Part shown: positions 36,340 to 47,088 of the stretch, one piece after another | How positions within the stretch are numbered: the first letter of the stretch is position 1 | How the letters are laid out: every line of letters begins with the position of its first letter | Source: Sphingoaurantiacus capsulatus | GTDB lineage: Bacteria; Pseudomonadota; Alphaproteobacteria; Sphingomonadales; Sphingomonadaceae | Length of the DNA stretch: 64,000 nucleotides | Direction of reading: 5' to 3' | Assembly (NCBI RefSeq): GCF_042648405.1 | Contig: NZ_JBHRXV010000004.1 | Coordinates: forward strand, 496,001 to 560,000 | Position numbers and translations under genes: made by a program | The notes under the pieces: generated by a model | The model's database searches: none | What the model was told of the DNA's origin: nothing | What the model saw: only the letters and a program-made list of their open reading frames with translations

Positions 36340-38070
36340 TTATTTCGGTTCGAGCAACGCCTGCCCGAAGGCGAGCGATTCGCCTTCCGAGCGCGGGTCG
36401 GCGCCGCCGCGCCAGCCCTGCGGTGCCAGCTCGACGCCATTGGCCTTCAGCGGCAGCCCGGTGATCTGCACCTTGTGGCCCATCGCGGTCAGCGCCGGCG
36501 CCAGCGCCTCGAGGTCGGTGCCCTTTTCCAGCCGCACGAGGTCGCCCATCGCCACCACCTGCGGCATGGCGATCGCGTCCTGCACGCTCATCTTCCAGTC
36601 GAGCACGCCGATCATCGCCTTCGCCACCTGCGCGATGATGGTGGCGCCACCCGCGGCACCGATCGACAGCACCGGCTTGCCGGCGGCATCATAGGCGATC
36701 ATCGGCGCCATCGAGCTGCGCGGCCGCTTGCCGGGCTGCACCCGGTTGGCGGTCGGCACGCCGTCGACATCGGGGACGAGGTTGAAGTCGGTCAGCTCGT
36801 TGTTGAGCACGTAGCCGTCGACCAGCACGCCCGACCCGAAGGGCGCCTCGATCGTCGAGGTCATCGCGACGACGTTGCCGGCGGCATCCGCCACCGACAG
36901 GCTCGACGTGCCCGCCACTTCGGTATCGGGCGCCGAGGCGATGTTCATCGCGCCGGGCGGATTGCCGGCGGGCGCCGTCGCCATCCGCTTGTCGGCGGCG
37001 ATCAGCGAGGAGCGCTCGGTCATGTAGGAATCGCTCATCAGCCCCGCGGTCGGCACCGGCGTATGGTCGGGATCGGCGATCCACTGCGCGCGATCAGCAT
37101 AGGCGAGGCGCATCGATTCGGAGATCAGGTGCCACGTCGTCGCGTCGCTGCGCTTCATCGCCGGCAGATCGAAGCGTTCGAGCTGCTTCAGGATCGCATA
37201 GACGGCCGGGCCGCCCGACGAGGGCGGGCCCATGCCGCAGACCTTGTAGGTGCGATACTGGCCGCAGACCGGCGCGCGCGGGCGCGATTCATAGGCGGCA
37301 ACGTCGGCGACGGTCATCGTCGACTGGCTGCGCGGGCTGCTCCTCACCGCTGCCACCAGCCGCTCGGCCGCCTTGCCGCGGTAGAAATGCTCGGGGCCGT
37401 GCTCGGCGACATCGGACAGGAAGCTCGCCAGCGCCGGATTGTAGACGGTGGCGCCGAGCGGCTTCGGCGTGCCGTCCGCCTGATAATAGAGAAGCTGCGC
37501 CTCGGGCGATGACGACAGGAAGCTGCGATAGCTTTCGAGCACGCCGTGGAAGCGCGGGGTGATCGCAAAGCCGTCGCGCGCCAGCTTGATCGCCGGCTGG
37601 AAGATTGCTGCCCACGGCAGCTTGCCATGCTGCTTATGCGCCAGCGCGATGTTGGCGATGTTGCCCGGCACGCCGACGCTGCGCCCGCCGGCGCGCGCCG
37701 CGTCGAACGAAGCGGGCGCCTTGCCGGCGGCGTCGAGAAACCATTTGGGCGTCGCGGACGACGGCGCTTCCTCGCGTCCGTCATAGGTGGCGAGACCGGT
37801 CTTCGCGTCATGCACGACGATGAAGCTGCCGCCGCCGATCCCCGACGACTGCGGCTCGACGACGGTCAGTGCCAGCATCACCGCGGCGGCGGCATCGACC
37901 GCCGAGCCACCCTTGGCGAGAATCTCGCGGCCCGCCTCGGCGGCGCGCGGATCGGCGGCGGAAACGGCGGCGCCGATCGACGACGGCGCGGCGGATGGCC
38001 GCTCGGCAATCGTGGTGGTTGAGCAGGCTGCGAGCAGCAGCAGCGGCAACAGACGCGACGCGATCCTCAC
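36340..38070 (-). CDS. ggt: Gamma-glutamyltransferase, lipoprotein-type second copy
   Basis: 576 residues. The signal MRIASRLLPLLLLAACST has a lipobox, so it is probably membrane-anchored. AAEAGREILAKGGSAVDAAAAVMLALTVVEPQSSGIGGGSF is the N-terminal family block, and the predicted nucleophile is the Thr of GTSSLSVADAAGN. GAAGGATIIAQVAKAMIGVLDWKMS is near the C-terminus. Hydrolyses gamma-glutamyl peptides or glutathione at the envelope. It is diverged from the copy at 28025 and lies 25 bases upstream of the acyl-CoA ligase gene on the same strand. Confidence 0.92.
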   Translation of the reverse strand: MRIASRLLPLLLLAACSTTTIAERPSAAPSSIGAAVSAADPRAAEAGREILAKGGSAVDAAAAVMLALTVVEPQSSGIGGGSFIVVHDAKTGLATYDGREEAPSSATPKWFLDAAGKAPASFDAARAGGRSVGVPGNIANIALAHKQHGKLPWAAIFQPAIKLARDGFAITPRFHGVLESYRSFLSSSPEAQLLYYQADGTPKPLGATVYNPALASFLSDVAEHGPEHFYRGKAAERLVAAVRSSPRSQSTMTVADVAAYESRPRAPVCGQYRTYKVCGMGPPSSGGPAVYAILKQLERFDLPAMKRSDATTWHLISESMRLAYADRAQWIADPDHTPVPTAGLMSDSYMTERSSLIAADKRMATAPAGNPPGAMNIASAPDTEVAGTSSLSVADAAGNVVAMTSTIEAPFGSGVLVDGYVLNNELTDFNLVPDVDGVPTANRVQPGKRPRSSMAPMIAYDAAGKPVLSIGAAGGATIIAQVAKAMIGVLDWKMSVQDAIAMPQVVAMGDLVRLEKGTDLEALAPALTAMGHKVQITGLPLKANGVELAPQGWRGGADPRSEGESLAFGQALLEPK

Positions 38071-38138
38071 GCAGATCCCCTTCTGGTTGCCGTCACCTTA
38101 GGCGCGGCCCGCAAGGCTCGCCAACCCTGAACAGCGCG

Positions 38139-39176
38139 TCAGGCGTCGGACCCGACCGCGGTATCGACGCTTGGGAAGCCGTCGCGCTGCAGCAGCGTGA
38201 GCAGTTCTTCCTTGATGCGGGCGACGAGGCCCGGCCCTTCGTAGACCAGCATCGAATAGAGCTGCACGGCCGACGCCCCGGCGCGGATCTTGGCATAGGC
38301 GTCGGCGCCACTGGCGACGCCGCCGGCGCCGATCAGCGGCAGCCGCGCGCCCGTTGCGGCACGAAACTCGCGAAGCACCCGTGTCGAACGTTCGAACAAA
38401 GGCGCGCCCGACAGGCCGCCGGTCTCGCCAGCCTTGGCGCTGCGCAACCCGTCGCGGGCGATGGTGGTGTTGGAGACGATCAGCCCGTCGATGCCACCGG
38501 CCAGCGACACCTCGGCGATGTCGCGGATATCCTCCTCGGTCAGGTCGGGCGCGACCTTCACGAAGATGGGCGGTCCCCCTTCACCGCGCGCCGCCAGCGA
38601 CCGCTCGATCAGCTCGGCGAGCGCCTCGCGCGATTGCAGCGCGCGCAGGCCCGGCGTGTTGGGCGAGGAAATGTTGACAGTGATGTAGCCAGCAAGCCCG
38701 CGCACCGCGCGCACGCCGGTCTCGTAGTCGGCGATACGGTCAACGGCGTCCTTGTTGGCGCCGACATTGGCGCCGACGATGCCCGGCCGACCCGCACGAT
38801 CGCGCAACCGCGCGACATAGGCGTCGAGGCCTTCGTTGTTGAAGCCGAGCCGGTTGATGACGCCGCGGTCCTCGACCAGCCGGAACATGCGCGGCTTCGG
38901 ATTGCCCACCTGCGGCAGCGGCGTCACCGTCCCCGCCTCGACGAAACCGAAGCCCAGCCCCAGCATCGCGTCGGGCACCTCGGCATTCTTGTCGAAGCCG
39001 GCGGCAAGGCCAATCGGATTGGGCAGGTTCAGCCCGGCGAGCGTCGTGGCGAGGATGGGGTCGTCGGGTGCGGCGGGGGGCAGCAACCCCAGCTTCAGCG
39101 CCTTCACCGTCAGGCCATGCGCGACCTCGGGATCGAGCGCGAACAGCAGCGGACGGGCGAGCGCATAGGCGAGCAT
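38139..39176 (-). CDS. pyrD: Dihydroorotate dehydrogenase (quinone), class 2
   Basis: 345 residues from ATG 39176; the open frame continues antisense through the next gene and that part is discarded. Oxidises dihydroorotate to orotate with quinone in pyrimidine synthesis. The N-terminal helix MLAYALARPLLFALDPEVAHGLTVK marks the membrane-associated class 2 enzyme. GLAAGFDKNAEV, GFVEAGTVTPLPQVGNPKPR, NRLGFNNEG, VNISSPNTPGLR (catalytic Ser) and GLIVSNTTIAR are conserved FMN and active-site motifs. It is divergent from the DUF885 gene. Confidence 0.96.
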   Translation of the reverse strand: MLAYALARPLLFALDPEVAHGLTVKALKLGLLPPAAPDDPILATTLAGLNLPNPIGLAAGFDKNAEVPDAMLGLGFGFVEAGTVTPLPQVGNPKPRMFRLVEDRGVINRLGFNNEGLDAYVARLRDRAGRPGIVGANVGANKDAVDRIADYETGVRAVRGLAGYITVNISSPNTPGLRALQSREALAELIERSLAARGEGGPPIFVKVAPDLTEEDIRDIAEVSLAGGIDGLIVSNTTIARDGLRSAKAGETGGLSGAPLFERSTRVLREFRAATGARLPLIGAGGVASGADAYAKIRAGASAVQLYSMLVYEGPGLVARIKEELLTLLQRDGFPSVDTAVGSDA

Positions 39177-39260
39177 GCGGCGGCTTATGCGGCGGCGCGC
39201 GTGACGAATCAAATCGACCCCGTCATGGTGCGCGCCGAAACAAATCCCCCGGGAGGCCCC

Positions 39261-41084
39261 ATGAACCGTCATCTGCTGCTCGCCGCGACCGCGCTGGCAT
39301 TGTCCGCCTGCACCGCCACCGAGACGGCGCAGGCTCCGGCCGCTGCCCCGCCGCCGCCGGCCGCGCCCGCCGAGGACCAGACGGTGGCGATCAACGCTTT
39401 CTTCGACGCCTATGATCAGGCGCAGCTCGCGAAGTCGCCGATGGGCCAGTCCTATCGCGGCATCAAGACCGACTATGACAAGTGGGACGATTTCTCCGAC
39501 GCCGAAGCGGTGCGCGAGAACGAGGCCGGCATCGCGGCGCTCGCCGAGATGCGCGCGAAGTTTGCCAGCGCCAATCTTAGCCCGCAGGCACGGCTGTCCT
39601 ACCGCCTGTTCGAAAAGGACGTCGAACGCGCGGTGAAGGGCTTCCCCTACCGCAACCTCAACTATGTCTTCGACCAGATGAACGGTGCGCAGAGCGGGCT
39701 GCCGGCCTTCCTCATCAACATCCACCGCGTCGAATCGAAGTCGGATGCCGAAGCCTATGTGAAGCGCCTGCACGGCCTCGGCCCGGCGCTCGACCAGATC
39801 ATGGCGGAGGCGAGCGCCGCCGACGCGGTGCTGCCGCCGAAGTGGGTGTTCCCCTATGTGATCTCCGACTCGCGCAACATCATCAAGGGCGCGCCGTTCG
39901 ACAGCGGCGCCGACTCCACGCTGTTCGCCGACCTCAAGTCGAAGGTCGCCAAGCTCGACATCCCGCAGGCCGAGAAGGACGCACTGGTCGCCGACGGGCG
40001 GCAGGCGCTGCTCACCTCGGTGAAGCCCGCCTACGAACGGCTCATCGCGTTGATGCAGGCGCAGGAGAAGCGCGCCGGGACCGATGACGGCGTGTGGCGC
40101 TTCGCCAAGGGCGGCGACTATTACGCGGAGCGCCTCGGCTATTACACCACCACCGCGATGACGCCGGATCAGGTCCACGATCTCGGCCTCGCCAACGTCG
40201 CGCGCATCCATGAGGAGATGCGCGGGATCATGAAGCAGGTGAGCTTCAAGGGCGACCTGCCCGCCTTCTTCGCGCACATGCGGACGTCGAAGCAGTTCTA
40301 CTTCCCCAACAATGCGGAAGGGAAAGCCGCGTACCTCGCCGAGACCAACAAGGCGATCGACGCGATGTACAAGAAGCTGCCGGAATATTTCGACACGCTG
40401 CCGCAGGCGCGGCTGACGGTGAAGGCAGTCGAGCCGTTCCGCGAGAAGTCGGCGGGCAAGGCCTTCTACCAGCGCCCGGCGCCCGACGGCTCGCGGCCGG
40501 GCACCTATTACGTCAACCTCTACAACATGGCCGACATGCCTTCGACCGAGGTCGAGGCGCTGGCCTATCACGAGGGCGTGCCGGGGCATCACCTCCAGCG
40601 CACCATCCAGACCGAGCTGAAGGACGTGCCGCCGTTCCGCCGCTTCGGCGGCTTCACGGCCTATAGCGAGGGCTGGGGCCTCTATACCGAGAAGCTCGGC
40701 AAGGACATGGGCTTCTACACCGACCCGTATCGCGACTTCGGGCGGCTGCAATTGGAACTTCATCGCGCCATCCGCCTCGTCGTCGACACCGGGCTCCACC
40801 ACAAGAAATGGACCCGCGAGCAGGCGATCAAATATGTCGAGGACAATTCGGCCGACGCGCCGGGCGGCATCGTCAAGGCGATCGAGCGCTACATCGTCAA
40901 TCCGGGGCAGGCGACCGCCTACCTCGTCGGGCGGCTGAAGATCAGCGAACTGCGCGACCGCGCGCAGGCGCAGATGGGCAGCCGCTTCACCATGGGCGGC
41001 TTCCACGACACCGTGCTGCTGCCCGGCCCGGTGCCGCTCGACATCCTCGAAGAGAATGTGGACGCCTGGATCAAGGGCAACTGA
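39261..41084 (+). CDS. DUF885-family secreted metallopeptidase-like lipoprotein, first copy
   Basis: 607 residues from ATG 39261, with GGGAGG four bases upstream. Lipoprotein signal MNRHLLLAATALALSACTA, then an Ala/Pro linker. The DUF885 body has the zinc-type motif YHEGVPGHHLQ near residue 440, followed by FTAYSEGWGLYTEKLG, which supplies a downstream Glu. C-terminal YIVNPGQATAYLVGRLKI is also typical. Presumed periplasmic peptidase; substrates are not established. A paralogue lies at 58492-60333. Confidence 0.9.
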   Translation: MNRHLLLAATALALSACTATETAQAPAAAPPPPAAPAEDQTVAINAFFDAYDQAQLAKSPMGQSYRGIKTDYDKWDDFSDAEAVRENEAGIAALAEMRAKFASANLSPQARLSYRLFEKDVERAVKGFPYRNLNYVFDQMNGAQSGLPAFLINIHRVESKSDAEAYVKRLHGLGPALDQIMAEASAADAVLPPKWVFPYVISDSRNIIKGAPFDSGADSTLFADLKSKVAKLDIPQAEKDALVADGRQALLTSVKPAYERLIALMQAQEKRAGTDDGVWRFAKGGDYYAERLGYYTTTAMTPDQVHDLGLANVARIHEEMRGIMKQVSFKGDLPAFFAHMRTSKQFYFPNNAEGKAAYLAETNKAIDAMYKKLPEYFDTLPQARLTVKAVEPFREKSAGKAFYQRPAPDGSRPGTYYVNLYNMADMPSTEVEALAYHEGVPGHHLQRTIQTELKDVPPFRRFGGFTAYSEGWGLYTEKLGKDMGFYTDPYRDFGRLQLELHRAIRLVVDTGLHHKKWTREQAIKYVEDNSADAPGGIVKAIERYIVNPGQATAYLVGRLKISELRDRAQAQMGSRFTMGGFHDTVLLPGPVPLDILEENVDAWIKGN

Positions 41085-41091
41085 GCCTCAA

Positions 41092-41221
41092 CCCCTCTCC
41101 CCGCCGGGGAGAGGGCGACTCGCCGGCAGGCGAGCGGGGTGAGGGGAACCCTTCCCTCCGAACAAAGCTCGCGCTAAGCGCTCGCACCCCTCACCCAACC
41201 CTCTCCCCCGCGGGGAGAGGG
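41092..41221. repeat. Mosaic intergenic repeat, copy B1
   Basis: It begins CCCTCTCCCC-GCC-GGGGAGAGGG and ends CCCTCTCCCC-CGC-GGGGAGAGGG, with CTCGCC/GGCGAG and a GTGAGGGG...CCCCTCAC pair between them. Related copies occupy 47452-47574 and 58351-58478. It lies between the DUF885 gene and the SUF operon. Confidence 0.85.
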
Positions 41222-41288
41222 CCTGCGCGCGGTTGACTTCTCATCGCGCGACCCTAGATGAAACCCGACCAAATTAATCCGGTATCCG

Positions 41289-41717
41289 ATGATCCGCCTG
41301 ACCAACCTTGCCGACTATGCCGTCGTGGTGATGACCGCGGCCGCCAAGGCGCGCGATCCGCGCCTGTCGGCGGGCAGCGTCGCCGCGGCCACCGGCCTGC
41401 CGGCACCGACCGTCGCCAAGCTGATGGGCAGCCTCGCCAAGGCCGGGCTGCTCGCCTCCTCGCGCGGCGTCGCGGGAGGCTTCCGGCTGGCGCGTGACGC
41501 GCGCGAGATCACCCTGGTCGACGTGGTCGAGGCCATTGATGGCCCAATCGCGCTGACCGCCTGCGCGCATGAGGTGCCGTCCGACTGCGCGATCATCGGC
41601 GCCTGCGCGGTGAAGCCCCATCTCGGCATCGTCAGCCGCACCGTGCGCGAGGCGCTGCGGTCGGTGACCTTGGCGCAGCTTGCCGGCGCGCCCGCCGTTC
41701 AGTTCGAGGAAGCGTAA
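41289..41717 (+). CDS. sufR: Rrf2-family SUF operon regulator
   Basis: 142 residues. The winged-helix N-terminus, MIRLTNLADYAVVVMTAAAK and LPAPTVAKLMGSLAKAGLLASSRGVAGGFRLAR, fits Rrf2/IscR. Three cysteines in CAHEVPSDCAIIGAC could bind an Fe-S cluster, so it probably represses the operon when clusters are plentiful. First gene of the SUF operon, three bases before sufB. No clear ribosome site precedes the ATG; the preceding bases ACCAAATTAATCCGGT may be its own operator. Confidence 0.88.
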   Translation: MIRLTNLADYAVVVMTAAAKARDPRLSAGSVAAATGLPAPTVAKLMGSLAKAGLLASSRGVAGGFRLARDAREITLVDVVEAIDGPIALTACAHEVPSDCAIIGACAVKPHLGIVSRTVREALRSVTLAQLAGAPAVQFEEA

Positions 41718-41720
41718 GCG

Positions 41721-43186
<1,466 letters not shown>

Positions 43187-43190
<4 letters not shown>

Positions 43191-43585
43191 TGAAGCTCGT
43201 CGCAGCCCTGCCCGCCGTCGTGCTGCTCGCGCTTGCCGCCTGCGATGCGCCGCCGCGGCCGCCGGTGCCCGGCCCCGAGGCCCGCAAGCTCGTCGATACG
43301 CAGACGCTCGCCTATGCCGAGTGCATCGAGACCGGCGCCGAGACCGCCGCGCTCGGCCGCTCGCCCGGCCTCGTTGTCGGCGAGGTGGTTCGCGCCTGCC
43401 AGCCGCAGCGCGAGGCGCTCGCCGACGCGATCGAGAAATTCCACGCCATCGGCCACCCGAGCTTCACGCCCGAGCAGACCGAGGTGGTCGCCGAAGCGTC
43501 GATCCAGCAGCTCGAGCCGCAAATCCGCAACGACGCTATCGCGATCTACGTCAGCCGCGGCGTCGACCAGCAGAAGGCCCAGTAA
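43187..43585 (+). CDS. Small lipoprotein embedded in the SUF operon
   Basis: 132 residues. Signal MMKLVAALPAVVLLALAAC with lipobox LAAC, then a proline-rich linker and a helical domain (TLAYAECIETGAETAALGRSPGLVVGEVVRACQPQREAL) holding two further cysteines about 26 residues apart. Its start overlaps the sufB stop and its stop overlaps the sufC start, so it is firmly co-translated. A periplasmic lipoprotein has no known role in cytosolic SUF assembly, and the family is unrecognised. Confidence 0.82.
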
Positions 43586-44325
43586 TGCTCATCATTTCCG
43601 ACCTGCACGCCGAGGTCGACGGCAAGCCGATCCTGAAGGGCCTGTCGCTGACGGTGAACCCGGGCGAGGTCCACGCGATCATGGGCCCGAACGGTGCCGG
43701 CAAATCCACGCTCGGCTATGTGCTGTCGGGCCGCGCGGGCTATGAGGTGACCGGCGGCTCGGTGACCTTCGAGGGCCGCGACCTGCTCGACATGGAAGCG
43801 CATGAACGCGCCGCCGCCGGTCTATTCCTCGGCTTCCAGTATCCGGTCGAGATTCCGGGCGTTTCCAATCTCAATTTCCTGCGCACCGCGCTCAACGCCC
43901 AGCGCAAGCTGCGCGGCGAGGCCGAGGCCTCGGGCGCCGAGTTCATGAAGCTGGTGAAGGGCCATGCCGAAGACCTCGGGCTCAGCATGGACATGCTGAA
44001 GCGCCCGGTGAACGTCGGCTTCTCGGGTGGCGAGAAGAAGCGCAACGAGATGGTGCAGATGGCGGTGATCGCGCCAAGGCTCGCCGTGCTCGACGAGACC
44101 GATTCGGGCCTCGACATCGACGCGCTGCGCGTGGTGTCGGACGGCATCAATCGTCTGCGCTCGCCGGAGCGCGCGACCTTGCTGATCACCCACTATCAGC
44201 GCCTGCTCGACTATGTCGTGCCCGACTTCGTACACGTGCTGGTCGCGGGCCGCATCGTCCGTTCGGGCGGCGCCGAGCTGGCGCATGAGCTGGAGCGCGA
44301 AGGCTATGGAGCCATCGCCGCGTGA
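43585..44325 (+). CDS. sufC: Fe-S cluster assembly ATPase SufC
   Basis: 246 residues. ABC-type ATPase of the SufBCD complex. Walker A is GPNGAGKST, the signature is FSGGEKKRNE, and Walker B is LAVLDETDSGLDIDAL. The Q-loop region FLGFQYPVEIPGV is the SufC-specific form. ATP use drives scaffold rearrangement for iron entry. Start overlaps the lipoprotein stop by one base, and the end overlaps sufD by four bases. Confidence 0.97.
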   Translation: MLIISDLHAEVDGKPILKGLSLTVNPGEVHAIMGPNGAGKSTLGYVLSGRAGYEVTGGSVTFEGRDLLDMEAHERAAAGLFLGFQYPVEIPGVSNLNFLRTALNAQRKLRGEAEASGAEFMKLVKGHAEDLGLSMDMLKRPVNVGFSGGEKKRNEMVQMAVIAPRLAVLDETDSGLDIDALRVVSDGINRLRSPERATLLITHYQRLLDYVVPDFVHVLVAGRIVRSGGAELAHELEREGYGAIAA

Positions 44326-45434
44326 CCTTGCCGGTACGCTTTGACGATCTCGGCCTGCCCGGCCGCCGCCACGAGGACTGGCGCTGGAGCGACCTGTCGG
44401 CGATCGAGGCGGCGCTGGCCGCCCGCGCCAACGATGGCGCGCCCGATGCGCGGCGCTGGCTGATCGACGGTGTCACCGGCCCGGTGCTGCTGTTCGTCGA
44501 TGGCCGCTACTCAGCCGAGGGCAGCGACCCACAGGGCGTCACCATCGAGACCTCGGGCGGCGACGAGGCGCATATTCTGTCGCGGCTGACCCGCGGCGCG
44601 GTCGGCGCCACCCTGCGCCTCGGCCGCGAACAGGCCGCGGGGCCGATCCAGCTCGTGCATGTCGCCACCGGCGGGCAGGCACATCTCCATCACCGGCTCA
44701 CGCTCGCCGAAGATGCGCAGGCGTCGATCGTCGAAACCTATGTCGGCGCGCCGGCGAGCTGGACCAACGTGGCGGTCGATATCGAACTGGCGCACAGCGC
44801 CCGGCTGATGCGCACCGTCCGCCGGCTCGGCGAGGGCGGCGTGCATACCGAGACCCTGCGCGCCGGTGTCGGCCAGGGCGCCAGCTTCATGGGCACCACC
44901 CTGCTGACGCAGGCGGAGAATGTCCGCATCGAGAGCCACGCACGTCTCCACGGCATCGGCGCCTTCGCCAGCCTCGACGGCATCATGCTCGGCCGCAACC
45001 GTCAGACCTTCGACGTGGTCAACCGCATCGAGCATGCCGCCGAGGGCGGCTCCAGCCGCCAGACCTGGCGCTCGGTCGCCGACGACCGCGCGACCTTGTC
45101 CTTCGCCGGCAAGATCCAGGTCGCCCGTGCGGCGCAGAAGACCGACGCCGAGCAGTCGGTGAAGGCGCTGCTGATGGAGCGCACCGCGACGGTCAATTCG
45201 AAGCCCGAGCTCGAAATCTTCGCCGACGACGTGAAATGCGCGCACGGCGCCACCGTCGGCGAGCTGTCAAAGGACGCGCTCTTCTACCTCGCCAGCCGCG
45301 GCGTGCCGCCCGCCGAGTCGCGCGCCATCCTCACCGAAAGCTTCCTCAGTGATGCGCTCGCCACCATCGGCGAGGACGCCGTGCGCGAGGCACTGACCGC
45401 CGACGCCATCGGCTGGCTGCGGAGGGGCGCATGA
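44322..45434 (+). CDS. sufD: Fe-S cluster assembly protein SufD
   Basis: 370 residues, GTG start overlapping the sufC end by four bases. SufB paralogue without the full cluster-binding site. Conserved C-terminus AHGATVGELSKDALFYLASRGVPPAESRAILTESFLSD and central beta-helix repeats (NVRIESHARLHGIGAFASLDGIMLGRNRQTFDVVNRIEH). Forms the SufBC2D complex and helps iron entry. The stop overlaps the sufS start. Confidence 0.95.
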   Translation: MTLPVRFDDLGLPGRRHEDWRWSDLSAIEAALAARANDGAPDARRWLIDGVTGPVLLFVDGRYSAEGSDPQGVTIETSGGDEAHILSRLTRGAVGATLRLGREQAAGPIQLVHVATGGQAHLHHRLTLAEDAQASIVETYVGAPASWTNVAVDIELAHSARLMRTVRRLGEGGVHTETLRAGVGQGASFMGTTLLTQAENVRIESHARLHGIGAFASLDGIMLGRNRQTFDVVNRIEHAAEGGSSRQTWRSVADDRATLSFAGKIQVARAAQKTDAEQSVKALLMERTATVNSKPELEIFADDVKCAHGATVGELSKDALFYLASRGVPPAESRAILTESFLSDALATIGEDAVREALTADAIGWLRRGA

Positions 45435-46645
45435 ACGCCCCCGTGACCATCCCGCCGGTGACCTTCGACCGCCGCGCCGACTTCCCCGCGATCGCCGGCT
45501 GGACCTACCTCGATTCCGCCGCCACCGCGCAGAAGCCGCAGGTCGTGATCGATGCCATCACCCGCGCCTATGCCACCGACTATGCGACGGTGCATCGCGG
45601 CGTCTACGCGCGCTCGGCATCGATGACCGAGGCCTATGAGGCCGCGCGCGTTCGCGTCGCGCAATTCATCGGGGCGGCGACGCCCGAGGAGATCGTCTTC
45701 CTGCGCGGCGCGACCGAGGCGATCAACCTTGTCGCGCAGAGCTGGGGCTCCCGGCTGCAGGCCGGCGACCGCATCCTGATCTCGACGCTGGAGCATCATT
45801 CCAACATCGTGCCGTGGCAGCTGCTGCGCGACCGCACCGGTATCGAGATCGACGTCGCGCCGCTGACCGACGACCACCGTATCGACCTCGATGCATTGGA
45901 AGCGCTGCTGACCCCGCGCACCAAGCTCGTATCGATCGCGCATGTCTCGAACGTGCTCGGCAGTATCGCGGACATCGCGCGTGTCGCGAAGGCCGCGCAT
46001 GCGGTCGGCGCCAAGCTGATGGTCGACGGCTGCCAGGCCGCGCCGCGGCTCGCCATCGACGTGCAGGCGCTGGGCTGCGATTTCTACACCTTCTCCGGCC
46101 ACAAGCTGTACGGCCCGACCGGCATCGGTGTGCTGTGGGCGCGCGCCGACATCCTCGCCGACATGCCGCCGTGGCATGGTGGCGGCGCGATGATCGAGAC
46201 GGTGAGCTTCGAGCGCACCACCTACGCCCCGCCACCGGCGCGCTTCGAGGCAGGCACGCCGCATATCGTCGGCGCGCTCGGGCTTGCCGCCGCCATCGAC
46301 TATGTCGAGGGCATCGGGCTCGACCGCATCGCCCGGCACGAGGATGCGCTGGCCCGCGCGGCGCGCGACATGTTGCGCAGCTTCAATTCGGTGCGGCTGT
46401 TCGGGCCCGATGATTCGGCCGGAATCGTGTCCTTCGCGATGGACGGGGTGCATCCGCACGACATCGGCACCATATTGGACGAGGCGGGCGTGGCGATCCG
46501 CGCCGGCCACCATTGCGCCCAGCCGCTGATGGCGGCGCTGGGCGTGCCCGCCACCGCACGGGCGAGCTTCGGCATCTACAATGTGGATGCGGACATCGGC
46601 CGTCTCGCCGACGGCATCGCGAAAGTAACGAGGATCTTCGGATGA
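45431..46645 (+). CDS. sufS: Cysteine desulfurase SufS
   Basis: 404 residues. PLP enzyme taking sulfur from cysteine for cluster assembly. YLDSAATAQKPQVVID and HRGVYARS at the N-terminus, the PLP lysine in FYTFSGHKLYGPTGIG, and the active-site Cys in IRAGHHCAQPLM identify the group II SufS type. The end overlaps sufT. No sufE or sufU gene is present in this window, so its sulfur acceptor must be elsewhere. Confidence 0.96.
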   Translation: MNAPVTIPPVTFDRRADFPAIAGWTYLDSAATAQKPQVVIDAITRAYATDYATVHRGVYARSASMTEAYEAARVRVAQFIGAATPEEIVFLRGATEAINLVAQSWGSRLQAGDRILISTLEHHSNIVPWQLLRDRTGIEIDVAPLTDDHRIDLDALEALLTPRTKLVSIAHVSNVLGSIADIARVAKAAHAVGAKLMVDGCQAAPRLAIDVQALGCDFYTFSGHKLYGPTGIGVLWARADILADMPPWHGGGAMIETVSFERTTYAPPPARFEAGTPHIVGALGLAAAIDYVEGIGLDRIARHEDALARAARDMLRSFNSVRLFGPDDSAGIVSFAMDGVHPHDIGTILDEAGVAIRAGHHCAQPLMAALGVPATARASFGIYNVDADIGRLADGIAKVTRIFG

Positions 46646-47088
46646 ACGAGGAACCACGCAAGTTCGACGTCGAGATCATCGACGAAGCCCCGCAAGTGTC
46701 CAAGGCGCCGGCGATCGGCCGCACGCGCGACTATCTGGACGGCTTCCTTCGCCAACCCGCCAATGCCGCGCCGGCGGCCGAGCCGGGCGGCGATCTCTAC
46801 GAGAATGTCATTCAGGCGCTGCGCGAGATTTTCGATCCCGAGATTCCGGTCAACATCTACGACCTCGGCCTGATCTACGGCGTCGATATCGACGAGGGGC
46901 ATGTCGTGGTCACCATGACGCTGACCACGCCGCACTGCCCGGTTGCCGAATCGATGCCGGGCGAGATCGAGATGCGCGTCGGCGCAGTGCCGGGTGTCGG
47001 CTCTGCCGAGGTGAACCTCGTCTGGGATCCGCCCTGGGACCCGCAGAAGATGTCCGACGAGGCCAAGCTCGAACTGGGGATGTTGTGA
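46642..47088 (+). CDS. sufT: SUF-associated MIP18/DUF59 protein SufT
   Basis: 148 residues from ATG 46642. A variable N-terminus precedes the DUF59 core: VIQALREIFDPEIPVNIYDLGLIYGVDI and MTLTTPHCPVAESMPGEIEMRV with its conserved Cys. Such proteins help mature Fe-S proteins or carry clusters. Overlaps sufS upstream and the A-type carrier downstream. Confidence 0.92.
   Translation: MNEEPRKFDVEIIDEAPQVSKAPAIGRTRDYLDGFLRQPANAAPAAEPGGDLYENVIQALREIFDPEIPVNIYDLGLIYGVDIDEGHVVVTMTLTTPHCPVAESMPGEIEMRVGAVPGVGSAEVNLVWDPPWDPQKMSDEAKLELGML

Noticed and set aside
39177..41006. Very long minus-strand open frame extending pyrD to 955 codons
   Set aside because: It is antisense to the well-supported DUF885 gene; the pyrD protein begins with its known N-terminal helix at 39176.
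41092..41221. Mosaic repeat considered as an insertion sequence
   Set aside because: Only about 130 bases, no coding capacity and no target duplication visible.
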